In this document: one piece after another, positions 18,109 through 26,942 of the stretch | How the letters are laid out: each line of letters begins with the position of its first letter | Numbering within the stretch: the stretch's first letter is position 1 | NCBI GenBank assembly: GCA_030615605.1 | Contig: JAUWYY010000008.1 | Span: 62,001-126,000 of the forward strand | Length of the DNA stretch: 64,000 nt | Direction of reading: 5' to 3' | Source: a bacterium | GTDB taxonomy: Bacteria > Armatimonadota > Zipacnadia > Zipacnadales > Zipacnadaceae | Notes under the pieces: generated by a model | The model's input: the letters and a program-made list of their open reading frames with translations, nothing else | The model's database searches: none | Told to the model about the DNA's origin: nothing | Made by a program: the position numbers and the translations under genes

Positions 18109-18624
18109 TCAATCGGGTGAGGAAAAGTGACTCAGGGTATACTGGATGCCCTGCTTCAGTTCATTGGTACTGATGCGCCCGCCGAGGAATTCAGCTTGCA
18201 GCAGCTTGTTAAATTCACCGAATAGTTGGCTGCGCGTTTTGCCCTCAGCTACCCACGAATCGATCTGCTTGTGGAGTTGCTCCAGTCGTCGACCCGGGAT
18301 CGCCCGTACATGCCTGTTCATCATCGCCAGGACCTGCTGGGGCTCATTAGTTACTACAGTTCTTTCCAGTGCATCTCCCAGGAAACTGAACTCAGCGCTT
18401 TGATGATCGTACTCCACATTAACCTGGCAAGTTGAGCCGCCGGGAGTCTCATAGATGACTGCTATGTTGGTAACCATCTGCTCTTCTCGAGCCCAATCCG
18501 AGCACTCGCAGCGCAGATTACCATACCCTATACGCTGTTCTTCAACCATCGTACGCGAATTGATCAGATCTTCTACGCCGGTCCTTACCCTTTGTAGACC
18601 GTTATCCTCTGGCCTGCCAGACAC
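18109..18624 (-). CDS. Hypothetical protein
   Basis: A 171-residue soluble protein that I do not recognise. It begins at GTG (18622-18624) with AGGAGG upstream, so it is probably translated. No signal peptide or membrane segment is visible. It has an alternating polar/hydrophobic N-terminal half with two Cys close together (LRCECSDW) and strand-like 'NIAVIYETPGGSTCQVNVEYD', then a helical half ('QQVLAMMNRHVRAIPGRRLEQLHKQIDSWV'). Neighbours give no clue: DUF4432 converges on it and DNA polymerase IV diverges from it. Confidence 0.6.
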   Translation of the reverse strand: MSGRPEDNGLQRVRTGVEDLINSRTMVEEQRIGYGNLRCECSDWAREEQMVTNIAVIYETPGGSTCQVNVEYDHQSAEFSFLGDALERTVVTNEPQQVLAMMNRHVRAIPGRRLEQLHKQIDSWVAEGKTRSQLFGEFNKLLQAEFLGGRISTNELKQGIQYTLSHFSSPD

Positions 18625-18871
18625 TACACAAACCTCCTTGCTGAATAATCACGCAGGTCATTCTACCACATACGGGCCTGCAAATCAACCGAAATCTTAT
18701 GGACCCCGCAAGAACGACGAATTAACTGCCCAAGGAAAAAGCCAATATTCCGCGAACAGTCGCCTGCCAGGGCAGCAACCATAATAGCCTGCAATTCCTA
18801 CGCCACAGCAGCGTGACTTGACCACGGATGAAGCGGTGGCAACGTCAGTCAGCCGAGGATAACTAACCTCT

Positions 18872-20054
18872 ATGGCAAACCAGCGTACCATACTCCACGT
18901 GGACATGGATGCGTTCTTTGCGGCCGTCGAGCAGCGCGATAATCCCACCTTACGGGGAAAGCCGGTAGCAGTGGGTGGCTCTGCGGAAAGCCGAGGGGTG
19001 GTTGCAGCGGCTTCCTATGAGGCCCGCCGGTATGGCATTCGTTCGGCCATGCCCACCGCTGAGGCCCAGCAGCGTTGCCCACAATTGATTCTCGTGGCCC
19101 CTGACCACACCAAATATCGTCGGGTCTCCGGGCAGATAATGGCATTACTGGCTGAGTATACGCCGCTGGTCGAGCAAGTGTCAGTAGACGAAGCCTTCCT
19201 GGATGTGACCGGCTCCTTGCGGCTGCATGGCAGTGCCACGCATATCGGCCAGCAGATTCGCCAGCGCATCAGCCAGGACTTTCAGTTGACTGCGTCAGTA
19301 GGTATCGGGTCCAACAAATTTGTGGCTAAGCTTGCTTCCGAGCAGGCCAAGCCCGACGGGCTGCTGGAAATCAAGCTCGGCGAAGTGGCGCAGTCCCCTT
19401 GCTCCGCTGCCAGTTGCTGCCCTGTGGGGAGTGGGAGAGGCGACTGCGGATAAGCTACACCGGCTGGGCTTCGCCAACATCGGTCAGCTCCAGCACTGCG
19501 ATGTTGATGAGCTGGTTGCCCAGTTTGGCAAGCACGGCCGGAGGCTGGCGCAGCTTGCCCGAGGCAAGGACGATAGCCCCATCCAGACCGACCGGGACCG
19601 CAAATCAGTCAGCCACGAACAGACTTTCGCTGAAGATACCAAAGACAGGCAGTTTCTGCGCGCCAAGCTGCTGGAGCTGTCAGAGCAGGTCGGCCACCGA
19701 TTGCGCTCTAGCCAGTTTAAGGGTAGAACTGTGACGCTCAAGCTGCGCTTTTCCGATTTTCATACTATAACCCGCAGTACCACTTTGGCCGAGCCAACCA
19801 ACTCCGACCAGCAGATATACCGAGCAGTCGGCGGCCTGCTGGACACAGTCAACCTGGCCCGGCGCAAGGTCCGACTGGTGGGTGTGGCGGTGAGCAAACT
19901 GGACACGGGTCAGCAGCCCCAGTTGCTTGCCACATCCAACTCCCGCGAGTCAGAGGTTGACAAGGCGATAGACGCGGTTCGGGAGCGTTTTGGGACTGAC
20001 AGCGTGCGGCGCGCACGCCTGGCCGAGGATAATTCGCCCAAGGATAAGCCATAA
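18872..20054 (+). pseudogene. dinB: DNA polymerase IV, interrupted by a one-base frameshift
   Basis: A Y-family translesion polymerase split into two frames. The first piece (18872 onward) has 'ILHVDMDAFFAAVEQRD' and 'VEQVSVDEAFLDVTG', which carry the metal-binding Asp and Glu, and 'TASVGIGSNKFVAKLASE'. The second frame continues with the helix-hairpin-helix 'LWGVGEATADKLHRLGFANI' and the little-finger domain 'KSVSHEQTF', 'VTLKLRFSDF' to 20054. Removing one C from the run CCCC at 19395-19398 joins both frames without loss of any motif. It may be a true mutation or a sequencing error; everything else in the gene looks conserved. Confidence 0.85.
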
Positions 20055-20144
20055 TGCTGAGCCACCAGCACGAACTTCCCTTTATCAAGGACGACGCGGT
20101 GGTCAGCAGCGCTGCTCAGCAGATTCAACTTCGGGCGACTCTGA

Positions 20145-20909
20145 CTAGCTTCTGAGCTGCTCGAGGGCGGCGCGGCTGGTCTCGTAGATCATGCCGATAT
20201 CGTAGCTATAGCACATAAAGAGGCCACCGCGCTCCACCCAGTACCGGACACCCTCGACACTCTGCACATGGATGCCCGGCGCTACGTCTTCAGCAGCGGC
20301 GGCCTGGAAAACCTTTTCTACTGACTGAGTAAGCTGAGGATTGTCCGCCTGACCCGGTATTCCCATGCTCACCGACAGGTCAGCCGGCCCCACGAAACAG
20401 GCCTCAATTCCCTCCACTGCGAAGATTTGTTGGCAGTTCTCAACCCCGGCTGCTGTCTCAATCTGGACGGCAATCATCGTCTCCTGGTTGGCCTCAGCCA
20501 GAAGCTCGGGAGTCAGGCCAGTCCCGTAGTCCTCACAGCCCATCATGTAGCCGCGGCCCCGCCCGCCCAGCGGGGGATACTTTGTCCATCTGATAATCTC
20601 ACGGGCCTGCGCGACGCTCTCCACGTTGGGAATGACAAAGCCAGTCGCGCCCAGGTCGAGCAGTTTGCTGAGCATCTGCTGAACGGTCAACGAGATCCGG
20701 AAAAAGACGGGCAGCCCAATCTCGCGGGCACAACGGATCATCATTGCGCAGCCTCGCAAATCCGCTCCGAAGTGCTCACAGTCGACAACGAACCAGTCAT
20801 AGCCGGCGTTCTTAAGTATCTGGGGAACACTCGGTGAGATCATCTCAGCCAGCATTGTCCCGTAGGCAGGCTCACCCCGAGCCATTTTTTCTTTTACTGG
20901 ATTTGCCAT
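20145..20909 (-). CDS. HpcH/HpaI aldolase family protein
   Basis: A 254-residue class II, metal-dependent aldolase of the 2-keto-3-deoxy-sugar-acid / 4-hydroxy-2-oxoheptanedioate group, which cleaves 2-keto acids to pyruvate and an aldehyde. Motifs: 'YDWFVVDCEHFGAD' (catalytic His region), 'GLPVFFRI' (substrate Arg), 'ATGFVIPNVESVAQA', 'RGRGYMMGCEDYG', metal ligand Glu in 'IAVQIETAAGVEN', and 'FVGPADLSVSMG' with the metal Asp. The start is taken as the ATG at 20909, six bases after GAAGGG; an ATG at 20915 abuts that site. The substrate is not determinable. Confidence 0.88.
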   Translation of the reverse strand: MANPVKEKMARGEPAYGTMLAEMISPSVPQILKNAGYDWFVVDCEHFGADLRGCAMMIRCAREIGLPVFFRISLTVQQMLSKLLDLGATGFVIPNVESVAQAREIIRWTKYPPLGGRGRGYMMGCEDYGTGLTPELLAEANQETMIAVQIETAAGVENCQQIFAVEGIEACFVGPADLSVSMGIPGQADNPQLTQSVEKVFQAAAAEDVAPGIHVQSVEGVRYWVERGGLFMCYSYDIGMIYETSRAALEQLRS

Positions 20910-21045
20910 AGTCATCCCTTCGCGACATCATTGTCTGCTCTCCTATACAATTCAGCGAACACAAGTATCAATCCTTCTCGAGCGGCGCACCTGGGCAATT
21001 GACTACCGCTGATGCAGCCATGACAGGCAGAAACACTGCTCGCAG

Positions 21046-21074
21046 TTGCCAGCAGCGGCGATTTGTGTTAAAAG
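21046..21074 (+). promoter_or_regulatory. Possible promoter of the hisC-aro cluster
   Basis: TTGCCA (21046-21051) and TAAAAG (21069-21074) are spaced 17 bases apart, each matching four or five of six consensus positions. Transcription would begin near 21081, 30 bases before the TTG start of hisC. It is moderate evidence only. Confidence 0.4.
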
Positions 21075-21111
21075 TATAGCTGCTGAGCAACTTGGATGGG
21101 AGGAAAAGCTA

Positions 21112-22212
21112 TTGTCTAACATATCTGACCTGGTTCGCGATAGCATAAAGCAGATAACACCATACTCCCCGGGGAAATCATCTCGCGAAGTCAAAGAAGA
21201 GCTGGGCCTGGCTGAAGTTGTCAAGCTGGCTTCCAACGAGAATCCACTGGGGCCGTGCCGCCGGGCAATCGAAGCGATGCAGCAGGCGGCAGCCGAGGTC
21301 TATTTCTATCCCGATCCACTCTGTCGAGATTTGACCGCGGCGCTGGCCGACAAGTGGGATGTTGATCCCGACGGAATTCTGGTGGGCCGCGGCTCGGACG
21401 AGATTATCCATATGATGGGGCTGGCCTTCGTCAATCCCGGCGAGGAGATTATCTACTCCGACCCGCCATTTGCACTCTACCCAATGACAACGGCGATGAT
21501 GGATGGGCGTGCAGTGGTAGTGCCGTGCCGCGATTTCACCCACGACCTGGAGGCAATGGCGGCGGCAATCACCGACAATACCAAGCTGGTCTTCATAAGC
21601 AACCCGTACAATCCGACCGGAACGATCGTCACCGCTGAGCAGGTCGGCGAGTTTATGGAGGCGATTCCCGACCACGTCATTGTGGGCTTTGACGAAGCGT
21701 ACTATGAGTACGTGGACGACCCAGACTATCCCAACTGTCTGGACTATGTCCGCGAGGGACGTAAGGTGGTAGTGCTGCGTACCTTCTCGAAGGCGTATGG
21801 CCTGGCCGGGCTGCGCATCGGCTATGGCATAGCGCCGCCGGAAGTGGCCACGGCACTCAAGCAGGTGCGCGAGCCGTTCAACGTCAGCAACATCGCCCAG
21901 GCGGCGGCGCTGGCCAGCCTGGCCGACCCTGACCAGGTCCAGCGCAGCTTTCAACTCGTCCAGGATGGCAAGCAGTACCTGTACGAGCAATTCGAGCAGA
22001 TGGGGCTGGACTATGTCCCCACGCAGGCCAACTTCATCTTTGTGGACGTGGGGATTGATTCCCGGAAGTGCTTTGATGAGCTGATGCAACGGGGGGTAAC
22101 CGTCCGCACCGGTGACATCTTCGGCCTTCCGACGCACATTCGCGTGACGATAGGGACAATGGAGCAGAACCGCAAGTTCATCGAGGCACTCCGAGACGTA
22201 GTCGCAAACTGA
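21112..22212 (+). CDS. hisC: Histidinol-phosphate aminotransferase
   Basis: A PLP enzyme of 366 residues that converts imidazole-acetol phosphate to histidinol phosphate with glutamate. TTG 21112 is the start, seven bases after GGGAGGA; the frame open from 21046 adds residues upstream of that site. Key motifs: 'VKLASNENPLGPC', 'VGRGSDEIIHMM', 'FISNPYNPTGT', 'VGFDEAYYEYVD' and the PLP lysine in 'RTFSKAYGLAGLRIGYG', then 'HIRVTIGTMEQN'. It is first in a cluster with aroF, tyrA and aroA. In that setting HisC may also serve as the aromatic aminotransferase, as known for Bacillus. hisD is 22 kb away. Confidence 0.93.
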   Translation: MSNISDLVRDSIKQITPYSPGKSSREVKEELGLAEVVKLASNENPLGPCRRAIEAMQQAAAEVYFYPDPLCRDLTAALADKWDVDPDGILVGRGSDEIIHMMGLAFVNPGEEIIYSDPPFALYPMTTAMMDGRAVVVPCRDFTHDLEAMAAAITDNTKLVFISNPYNPTGTIVTAEQVGEFMEAIPDHVIVGFDEAYYEYVDDPDYPNCLDYVREGRKVVVLRTFSKAYGLAGLRIGYGIAPPEVATALKQVREPFNVSNIAQAAALASLADPDQVQRSFQLVQDGKQYLYEQFEQMGLDYVPTQANFIFVDVGIDSRKCFDELMQRGVTVRTGDIFGLPTHIRVTIGTMEQNRKFIEALRDVVAN

Positions 22213-22281
22213 ACGAACACAACGTCTTACCCACAGTCAACTCAATTTGACATAGCAAGAGGCACGGAGGATCAAGTATAA

Positions 22282-23301
22282 ATGATCATCGTAATGGGAC
22301 CAGAGGCCACAGAGGAAGACATTCAGCGCGTTTCTGATAAGCTCAAGGAATGGGGTTATGACTCGCATATCTCGCGGGGCGTGGAGCGCACACTCATCGG
22401 CGCGGTCGGTGCCCCCGAAGGCGAAAAGGAGAGCATCGCCGAGCAACTGTCGCGTTTCCCCAACGTGGACCGGGTCGTCCCCATTCTCAAGCCCTACAAG
22501 CTGGTCAGCCGCGAGTCGCAGGCGCAGACGACCCAAGTGAGACTAGGCGAGGTGGAGTTCGGCAGCCGTCAGGTTGGTGTTATCGCCGGCCCCTGTGCAG
22601 TTGAGTCAGAGGAGCAGATTCTGGAGGCGGCCCGCGCGGTGAAGGCCGCCGGAGCCTGCGCGCTGCGCGGTGGGGTCTACAAGCCCCGCACATCGCCGTA
22701 TTCGTTCCAGGGCCTAGGAGAAGAAGGCCTGGAACTGATGGTGGCCGCTCGCGAAGAGACCGGGCTGCCCATTGTCACCGAGGTAATGGACCCCCGCCAG
22801 GTGGAGCTGCTGGCAGAGGCAGATGTGCTCCAGGTCGGTGCCCGCAATATGCAGAACTACGACCTGCTGCGTGCAGTCGGCCAGACCGACAAGCCGGTTC
22901 TGCTTAAGCGAGGCTTTGCGGCGACGGTCCAGGACTGGCTGCGGGCAGCAGAGTATATCGCGGCGGCGGGTAACCTGCGGGTGATAATGTGCGAGCGGGG
23001 CATCCGCAGCTTTGAGACCCAGACCCGTTTTACGCTTGATTTAGGCGGGATGGCGGCGGCCCAGCGCGAGACCCACTTGCCCATAATCGCCGACCCCAGC
23101 CACAGCATGGGCATGCACGAACTGGTCCCGCAGATGGCGCTAGCAGCCATCGCCGCCGGCGCTGACGGCCTGCTGGTGGAGGTGCATCCCCATCCCGATC
23201 AGGCTCTGTCCGATGGCCCCCAGTCGCTGACGCCGGCCAGCTTCCAGCGCCTGATGACCGACCTGCGAGCGGTAGCCCAGGCGATCGGCAAAGAACTGTA
23301 G
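22282..23301 (+). CDS. aroF: 3-deoxy-7-phosphoheptulonate synthase with regulatory N-domain
   Basis: DAHP synthase joins phosphoenolpyruvate and erythrose-4-phosphate, the first step of the shikimate pathway. Its 339 residues match the AroI-beta form found in Thermotoga: residues 1-70 are a ferredoxin-like domain ('MIIVMGPEATEEDIQRV', 'RTLIGAVG') that mediates feedback by Tyr or Phe, followed by the barrel ('GVIAGPCAVESEEQ', 'RGGVYKPRTSPYSFQG', 'VLQVGARNMQNYDLL', 'VLLKRGFAAT', 'IIADPSHSMG', 'LLVEVHPHPDQALSDG'). The ATG follows GGAGGATCAAGTATAA. It lies 69 bases after hisC and 17 before tyrA. Confidence 0.95.
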   Translation: MIIVMGPEATEEDIQRVSDKLKEWGYDSHISRGVERTLIGAVGAPEGEKESIAEQLSRFPNVDRVVPILKPYKLVSRESQAQTTQVRLGEVEFGSRQVGVIAGPCAVESEEQILEAARAVKAAGACALRGGVYKPRTSPYSFQGLGEEGLELMVAAREETGLPIVTEVMDPRQVELLAEADVLQVGARNMQNYDLLRAVGQTDKPVLLKRGFAATVQDWLRAAEYIAAAGNLRVIMCERGIRSFETQTRFTLDLGGMAAAQRETHLPIIADPSHSMGMHELVPQMALAAIAAGADGLLVEVHPHPDQALSDGPQSLTPASFQRLMTDLRAVAQAIGKEL

Positions 23302-23318
23302 CCGACTGAGGAGACATT

Positions 23319-24182
23319 GTGAGATACAAACGCACAGCAATAATTGGCATTGGTCTCATCGGCGGGTCGTTCGCACTGGCGGCCAAGCGGGCCGGGATCG
23401 TCGAGACAGTGGTAGGCGTGGCGCGCTCGGATGAGACGCTGCGGGCAGCGCTGGAGGTGAGCGCCGCCGACGAAGTCACCACTGACTCCGCCGAGGCGGT
23501 GCGGGAGGCGGATCTGGTCTACATCGCCGTGCCGGTGGGCGCTACCCGCGGCGTCTTCGAGCAGATCCGTGATTCGTTGGCGCCAGGAGCATTGGTCACC
23601 GACGCCGGCAGCACCAAGCGCGAGGTTATGCAGGCCGCTGCCGAGTTGCTGCCTGACCACGTCACCTTCATCGGCGGCCATCCTATGGCCGGCTCCGAGC
23701 AATCGGGAGTGCGGGCGGCACGGGCTGACCTATTTGAAGAGGCAGTGTACTTCCTAATCCCGACGGATACCACCTCGCAGGAAGACCTGGACAGGATGCA
23801 ACAAGTAGTGCGGGCGCTGGGCGCGATTCCCAGTGTGCAGACGGCACACAATCACGATCGCATTGCTGCCGCCACCAGCCACCTCCCCCATTTGGTCTCG
23901 GCTGCGCTGGCAAGCACAGTCGCCAAACTGGCCGGCGACAACCAAGAAGTGCAGAGCTTTGTCGGCACAGGATTCACCGACACCACGCGCCTGGCTGAGG
24001 GGTCGCCCGAGGTATGGCGCGACATCCTTATGAGCAATGCCGACAATCTAGGAGATAGCGTGGAGGAATTGATTGGCGCATTGCAGACCCTAACAGTCGC
24101 ATTGCGCGAGGCAGACTCCGCTGCGTGCGAGCGGCTGCTAACCGAAGCTCAGCAGGCGCGCTGGAGGCTGACAAACCAGTGA
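23319..24182 (+). CDS. tyrA: Prephenate dehydrogenase
   Basis: TyrA oxidises and decarboxylates prephenate to 4-hydroxyphenylpyruvate for tyrosine synthesis. This 287-residue form has no fused chorismate mutase or ACT domain. The NAD-binding loop is 'IIGIGLIGGSFALAAKRAG'; further motifs are 'TDAGSTKREVM', 'FIGGHPMAGSEQSG', and 'HDRIAAATSHLPHLVSAAL' with the active-site His. It begins at GTG (23319) with GAGGAG nearby and overlaps aroA by four bases (GTGA). Confidence 0.94.
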   Translation: MRYKRTAIIGIGLIGGSFALAAKRAGIVETVVGVARSDETLRAALEVSAADEVTTDSAEAVREADLVYIAVPVGATRGVFEQIRDSLAPGALVTDAGSTKREVMQAAAELLPDHVTFIGGHPMAGSEQSGVRAARADLFEEAVYFLIPTDTTSQEDLDRMQQVVRALGAIPSVQTAHNHDRIAAATSHLPHLVSAALASTVAKLAGDNQEVQSFVGTGFTDTTRLAEGSPEVWRDILMSNADNLGDSVEELIGALQTLTVALREADSAACERLLTEAQQARWRLTNQ

Positions 24183-25501
24183 CTGCGCTGCGCATTGTCG
24201 GTCCGGCAACTGCCCTGCGCGGCGAGGTCTCCGTGCCTGGCGACAAATCCATCTCCCACCGGTCAGTAATCCTCGGAGCCCTGGCCAAGGGCAAAACCAA
24301 AATCAGCGGCTTCCTGGCCGCCGCCGACTGCCGCAAAACCGCCCAGTCCCTCGTCGCAATGGGCGTAAAGATTGACAACCTGGGCCAGGACGATATGGTT
24401 GTCCACGGCGTGGGGCTGAGAGGGCTGTGCGACTCCGGCGAAGTGCTGGACCTGGGCAACTCCGGCACTGGTATGCGCCTGTTGATGGGCGTGCTGGCCG
24501 GACAGAATTTCACCACTACGCTCACTGGCGATGAATCGCTGCGCCGCCGGCCTATAGATCGCATTGCCATTCCTCTGGCACAAATGGGTATAAAGGTTAC
24601 CGGCCAGGGAGAGCGCTGCACGCCACCAGTTACCATATATGGCGGCCAGCCGCAGGCAATCACTTACCATACACCGATGGCCAGTGCCCAGGTCAAGTCG
24701 GCAGTGCTGCTGGCCGGGCTATATGCCGACGGCACCACTACGGTGATTGAGCCAGGCCCTTCGCGCGATCACACCGAGCGAATGCTGGCGGCCTTCGGCG
24801 CTGAGATCACACTTGACGAACTGCAGGTCAGCGTGGTTGGCTCGCCTGAGTTGCGCGGGCAGGAGATTGTGGTGCCCGGTGACTTCTCCTCAGCAGCATT
24901 CTTGCTGACTGCCGGTCTGCTTGCGCCCGACTCACAGGTGACCGTGCGTAATGTTCTGCTGAATCCGACGCGCACTGGCCTGTTGGACATCCTGCAGCGG
25001 ATGGGAGCTGAAGTAGAAGTGGCAAATCGTCGGCAGGTCGGCGGGGAAGAGCGGGGCGATATCACCGCCTCCACCAGCGAGCTTGTTGCCACCGAGGTAG
25101 GCGGCGACGAGATACCCCGGACGCTGGATGAGGTGCCGATTTTGGCGCTGCTCGCCACGCAGGCAGAGGGGCAAACCGTCATCCGCGACGCCGCCGAACT
25201 GCGCGTAAAGGAGTCCGACCGGCTGGCAACTACGACTAAGATGCTCCGGGCGTTCGGCGCACAGGTGGAAGAACAGCCGGATGGGCTGGTCATCACCGGA
25301 CCTACCCGGCTGCACGGAGCCACCGTAAACAGCTACGGCGACCATCGCATCGCCATGACGGCAGCGATCGCCGGATTGATTGTAGCAGGTGAGACCGTAG
25401 TGGAAGATACGGCGTGTATTGATACCTCGTTTCCCGGATTCATTGACTTGGTTGGCCGACTGGGTGGCGAAATATCACCGAATGAGGCGCACAATGACTG
25501 A
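24179..25501 (+). CDS. aroA: 3-phosphoshikimate 1-carboxyvinyltransferase (EPSP synthase)
   Basis: EPSP synthase transfers enolpyruvyl from PEP to shikimate-3-phosphate. The start is the GTG at 24179, which overlaps the tyrA stop (GTGA) and gives a standard 440-residue protein; the frame is open from 24125 within tyrA. Motifs: 'VSVPGDKSISHRSVILGAL' (PEP/shikimate contacts), 'LDLGNSGTGMRLLMGVLAG', 'HTPMASAQVKSAVLLAGLYA', 'VPGDFSSAAFLLTA', 'LRVKESDRLATTTKML' and 'YGDHRIAMTAAIAG'. It overlaps cmk by 8 bases. Confidence 0.96.
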   Translation: MTALRIVGPATALRGEVSVPGDKSISHRSVILGALAKGKTKISGFLAAADCRKTAQSLVAMGVKIDNLGQDDMVVHGVGLRGLCDSGEVLDLGNSGTGMRLLMGVLAGQNFTTTLTGDESLRRRPIDRIAIPLAQMGIKVTGQGERCTPPVTIYGGQPQAITYHTPMASAQVKSAVLLAGLYADGTTTVIEPGPSRDHTERMLAAFGAEITLDELQVSVVGSPELRGQEIVVPGDFSSAAFLLTAGLLAPDSQVTVRNVLLNPTRTGLLDILQRMGAEVEVANRRQVGGEERGDITASTSELVATEVGGDEIPRTLDEVPILALLATQAEGQTVIRDAAELRVKESDRLATTTKMLRAFGAQVEEQPDGLVITGPTRLHGATVNSYGDHRIAMTAAIAGLIVAGETVVEDTACIDTSFPGFIDLVGRLGGEISPNEAHND

Positions 25502-26213
25502 ATTCCCGCCCAAAATCAAAGGTGTAGTGGCCATTGACGGCCCGGCGGGCTGCGGTAAGAGCACGGTTGCCCAGATGCTGGCCCGGCGGCTGGGCTATGT
25601 TTACGTTGACAGTGGTGCGATGTACCGGGCAGTGGCTTTTTGGGCAAGCCAAGCAGCATTGGACGTGGAGCAGGATACCGAAGAGATTGGCAATCTATCA
25701 GGAGAGCTTAGCTTCGAGTTCCAGCAAGTCGGTGATGAGCAGCACCTGTTCGCGGACGATGAAGACGTCGAAGAGGCGATTCGCAGTGTGGAGGTGAGCA
25801 ATCTTTCGTCGCCGGTCTCAGCCATCCCCCAGGTGCGCGAGCATCTGGTCGCCGCCCAGCGGCAGATGGCCGCTCAGGGCGGCGTGATTATGGAAGGGCG
25901 CGATATCGGAACCGTGGTACTGCCCGATGCAGATCTCAAGGTTTTTCTGACCGCAACAGCTGGCGAGCGAGCGCGTCGCCGCTGGCGGCAGCTCCAGGAG
26001 CAGGGCATTATCGAAGATTACGAGCAGGTCCTGCGCGACCAACTCGAACGGGATAAGCGCGACAGCTCGCGGGCAGTGGCACCGTTGCGCCCAGCCGAAG
26101 ATGCCCGTGAACTGGTTACTGATGAACTGACTATCCAGCAGGTTGTGGACGTACTGGAAAGCTGGCTGCAAGATGCGCTGGCCCGCGGAGGGGACGATGC
26201 ACAAGACGCCTGA
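25494..26213 (+). CDS. cmk: Cytidylate kinase
   Basis: Cmk phosphorylates CMP and dCMP with ATP. ATG 25494 overlaps the aroA stop, giving 239 residues; the frame opens further upstream inside aroA. Visible are the P-loop 'AIDGPAGCGKSTVAQMLAR', 'YVDSGAMYRAVAFWA' and 'MEGRDIGTVVLPDADLKVFLTA', with the Arg-rich lid 'ERARRRWRQLQEQG'. The sequence aroA-cmk-plsC is a common bacterial neighbourhood. rpsA or ispH, often next, are absent here. Confidence 0.95.
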   Translation: MTEFPPKIKGVVAIDGPAGCGKSTVAQMLARRLGYVYVDSGAMYRAVAFWASQAALDVEQDTEEIGNLSGELSFEFQQVGDEQHLFADDEDVEEAIRSVEVSNLSSPVSAIPQVREHLVAAQRQMAAQGGVIMEGRDIGTVVLPDADLKVFLTATAGERARRRWRQLQEQGIIEDYEQVLRDQLERDKRDSSRAVAPLRPAEDARELVTDELTIQQVVDVLESWLQDALARGGDDAQDA

Positions 26214-26871
26214 GCCAATTCGCTCCTGGACCTGGCCCCATTACCAGGCGTTGCATGTGTTTCTGCGCGCGTTACTGCGGCTGCTGGGCGGCTGGCGGGT
26301 GATGGGACGGGACAATGTGCCGGAGACTGGTGGCGCAGTAATTGCATCTAACCACGTCTCTTATCTCGACCCACCAGCGATCGGCTCAGCCCTACTCAGA
26401 CGCACCTACTCCTTCGCCAAGAAGGAACTCTTTGAGATACCGATCTTCGGCTGGATTATCCGCAAGTGCTACGCCTTCCCCGTGGATCGGGAGATCAGCG
26501 ATATAGCTGCCTTTCGCCATGCTATTAGGCTGCTACAAGCTGGTGAGCTACTGCTCGTCTTTCCCGAGGGGGGGCGCAGCGCCGACGGTGAGCTTGAGCA
26601 AGGCAAGGTTGGAGCAGCTCTGATCGCCTCCCGCGCCGGCGTCCCCATAATCCCCTGCGCGCTGCACGGTACCGACCGGGTCCTGCCGCGCGGAGCCTGG
26701 TATCTGCATCGCGGTACCGTCCAGGTCAGCTTTGGGGAGCCAATCACCTTTGATAAATTCGAGAGTCGCCGCCTGCACAAAGAACAACTCCAGGAAGTTA
26801 CCGACCAGGCAATGGCCAGCATCGCCCGAATGCGACGCGAGCAGGAAGCATTTCTCCAGGCAAAGGCATAA
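26197..26871 (+). CDS. plsC: 1-acyl-sn-glycerol-3-phosphate acyltransferase
   Basis: A membrane-associated acyltransferase of 224 residues that makes phosphatidic acid. ATG 26197 is preceded by GGAGGGG and overlaps cmk by 17 bases. It has the catalytic block I 'VIASNHVSYLDPPAIG' (HX4D), block II around 'SFAKKELFEIPIFGWIIR', block III 'LLVFPEGGRSADGEL' and block IV 'VPIIPCALHGTD'. A single hydrophobic patch near residues 15-30 may associate with the membrane. It closes the coupled aroA-cmk-plsC group. Confidence 0.92.
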   Translation: MHKTPEPIRSWTWPHYQALHVFLRALLRLLGGWRVMGRDNVPETGGAVIASNHVSYLDPPAIGSALLRRTYSFAKKELFEIPIFGWIIRKCYAFPVDREISDIAAFRHAIRLLQAGELLLVFPEGGRSADGELEQGKVGAALIASRAGVPIIPCALHGTDRVLPRGAWYLHRGTVQVSFGEPITFDKFESRRLHKEQLQEVTDQAMASIARMRREQEAFLQAKA

Positions 26872-26942
26872 GCGGCCTCTGCGGCGAAGATATCCACAGT
26901 AAACACTCCGTATTGTCACAGCGAGATGAGGGGAGAAGTATT

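Noticed and set aside
21178-22137. A 319-residue open frame on the minus strand opposite hisC
   Set aside because: It is a shadow of the real gene: hisC has every family motif, while this frame has none and no ribosome site.
22248-22284. Promoter for aroF (TTGACA at 22248 and TATAAA next to the ATG)
   Set aside because: The spacing is more than 20 bases and the supposed -10 overlaps the start codon, with the ribosome site between. A start there would leave no leader.
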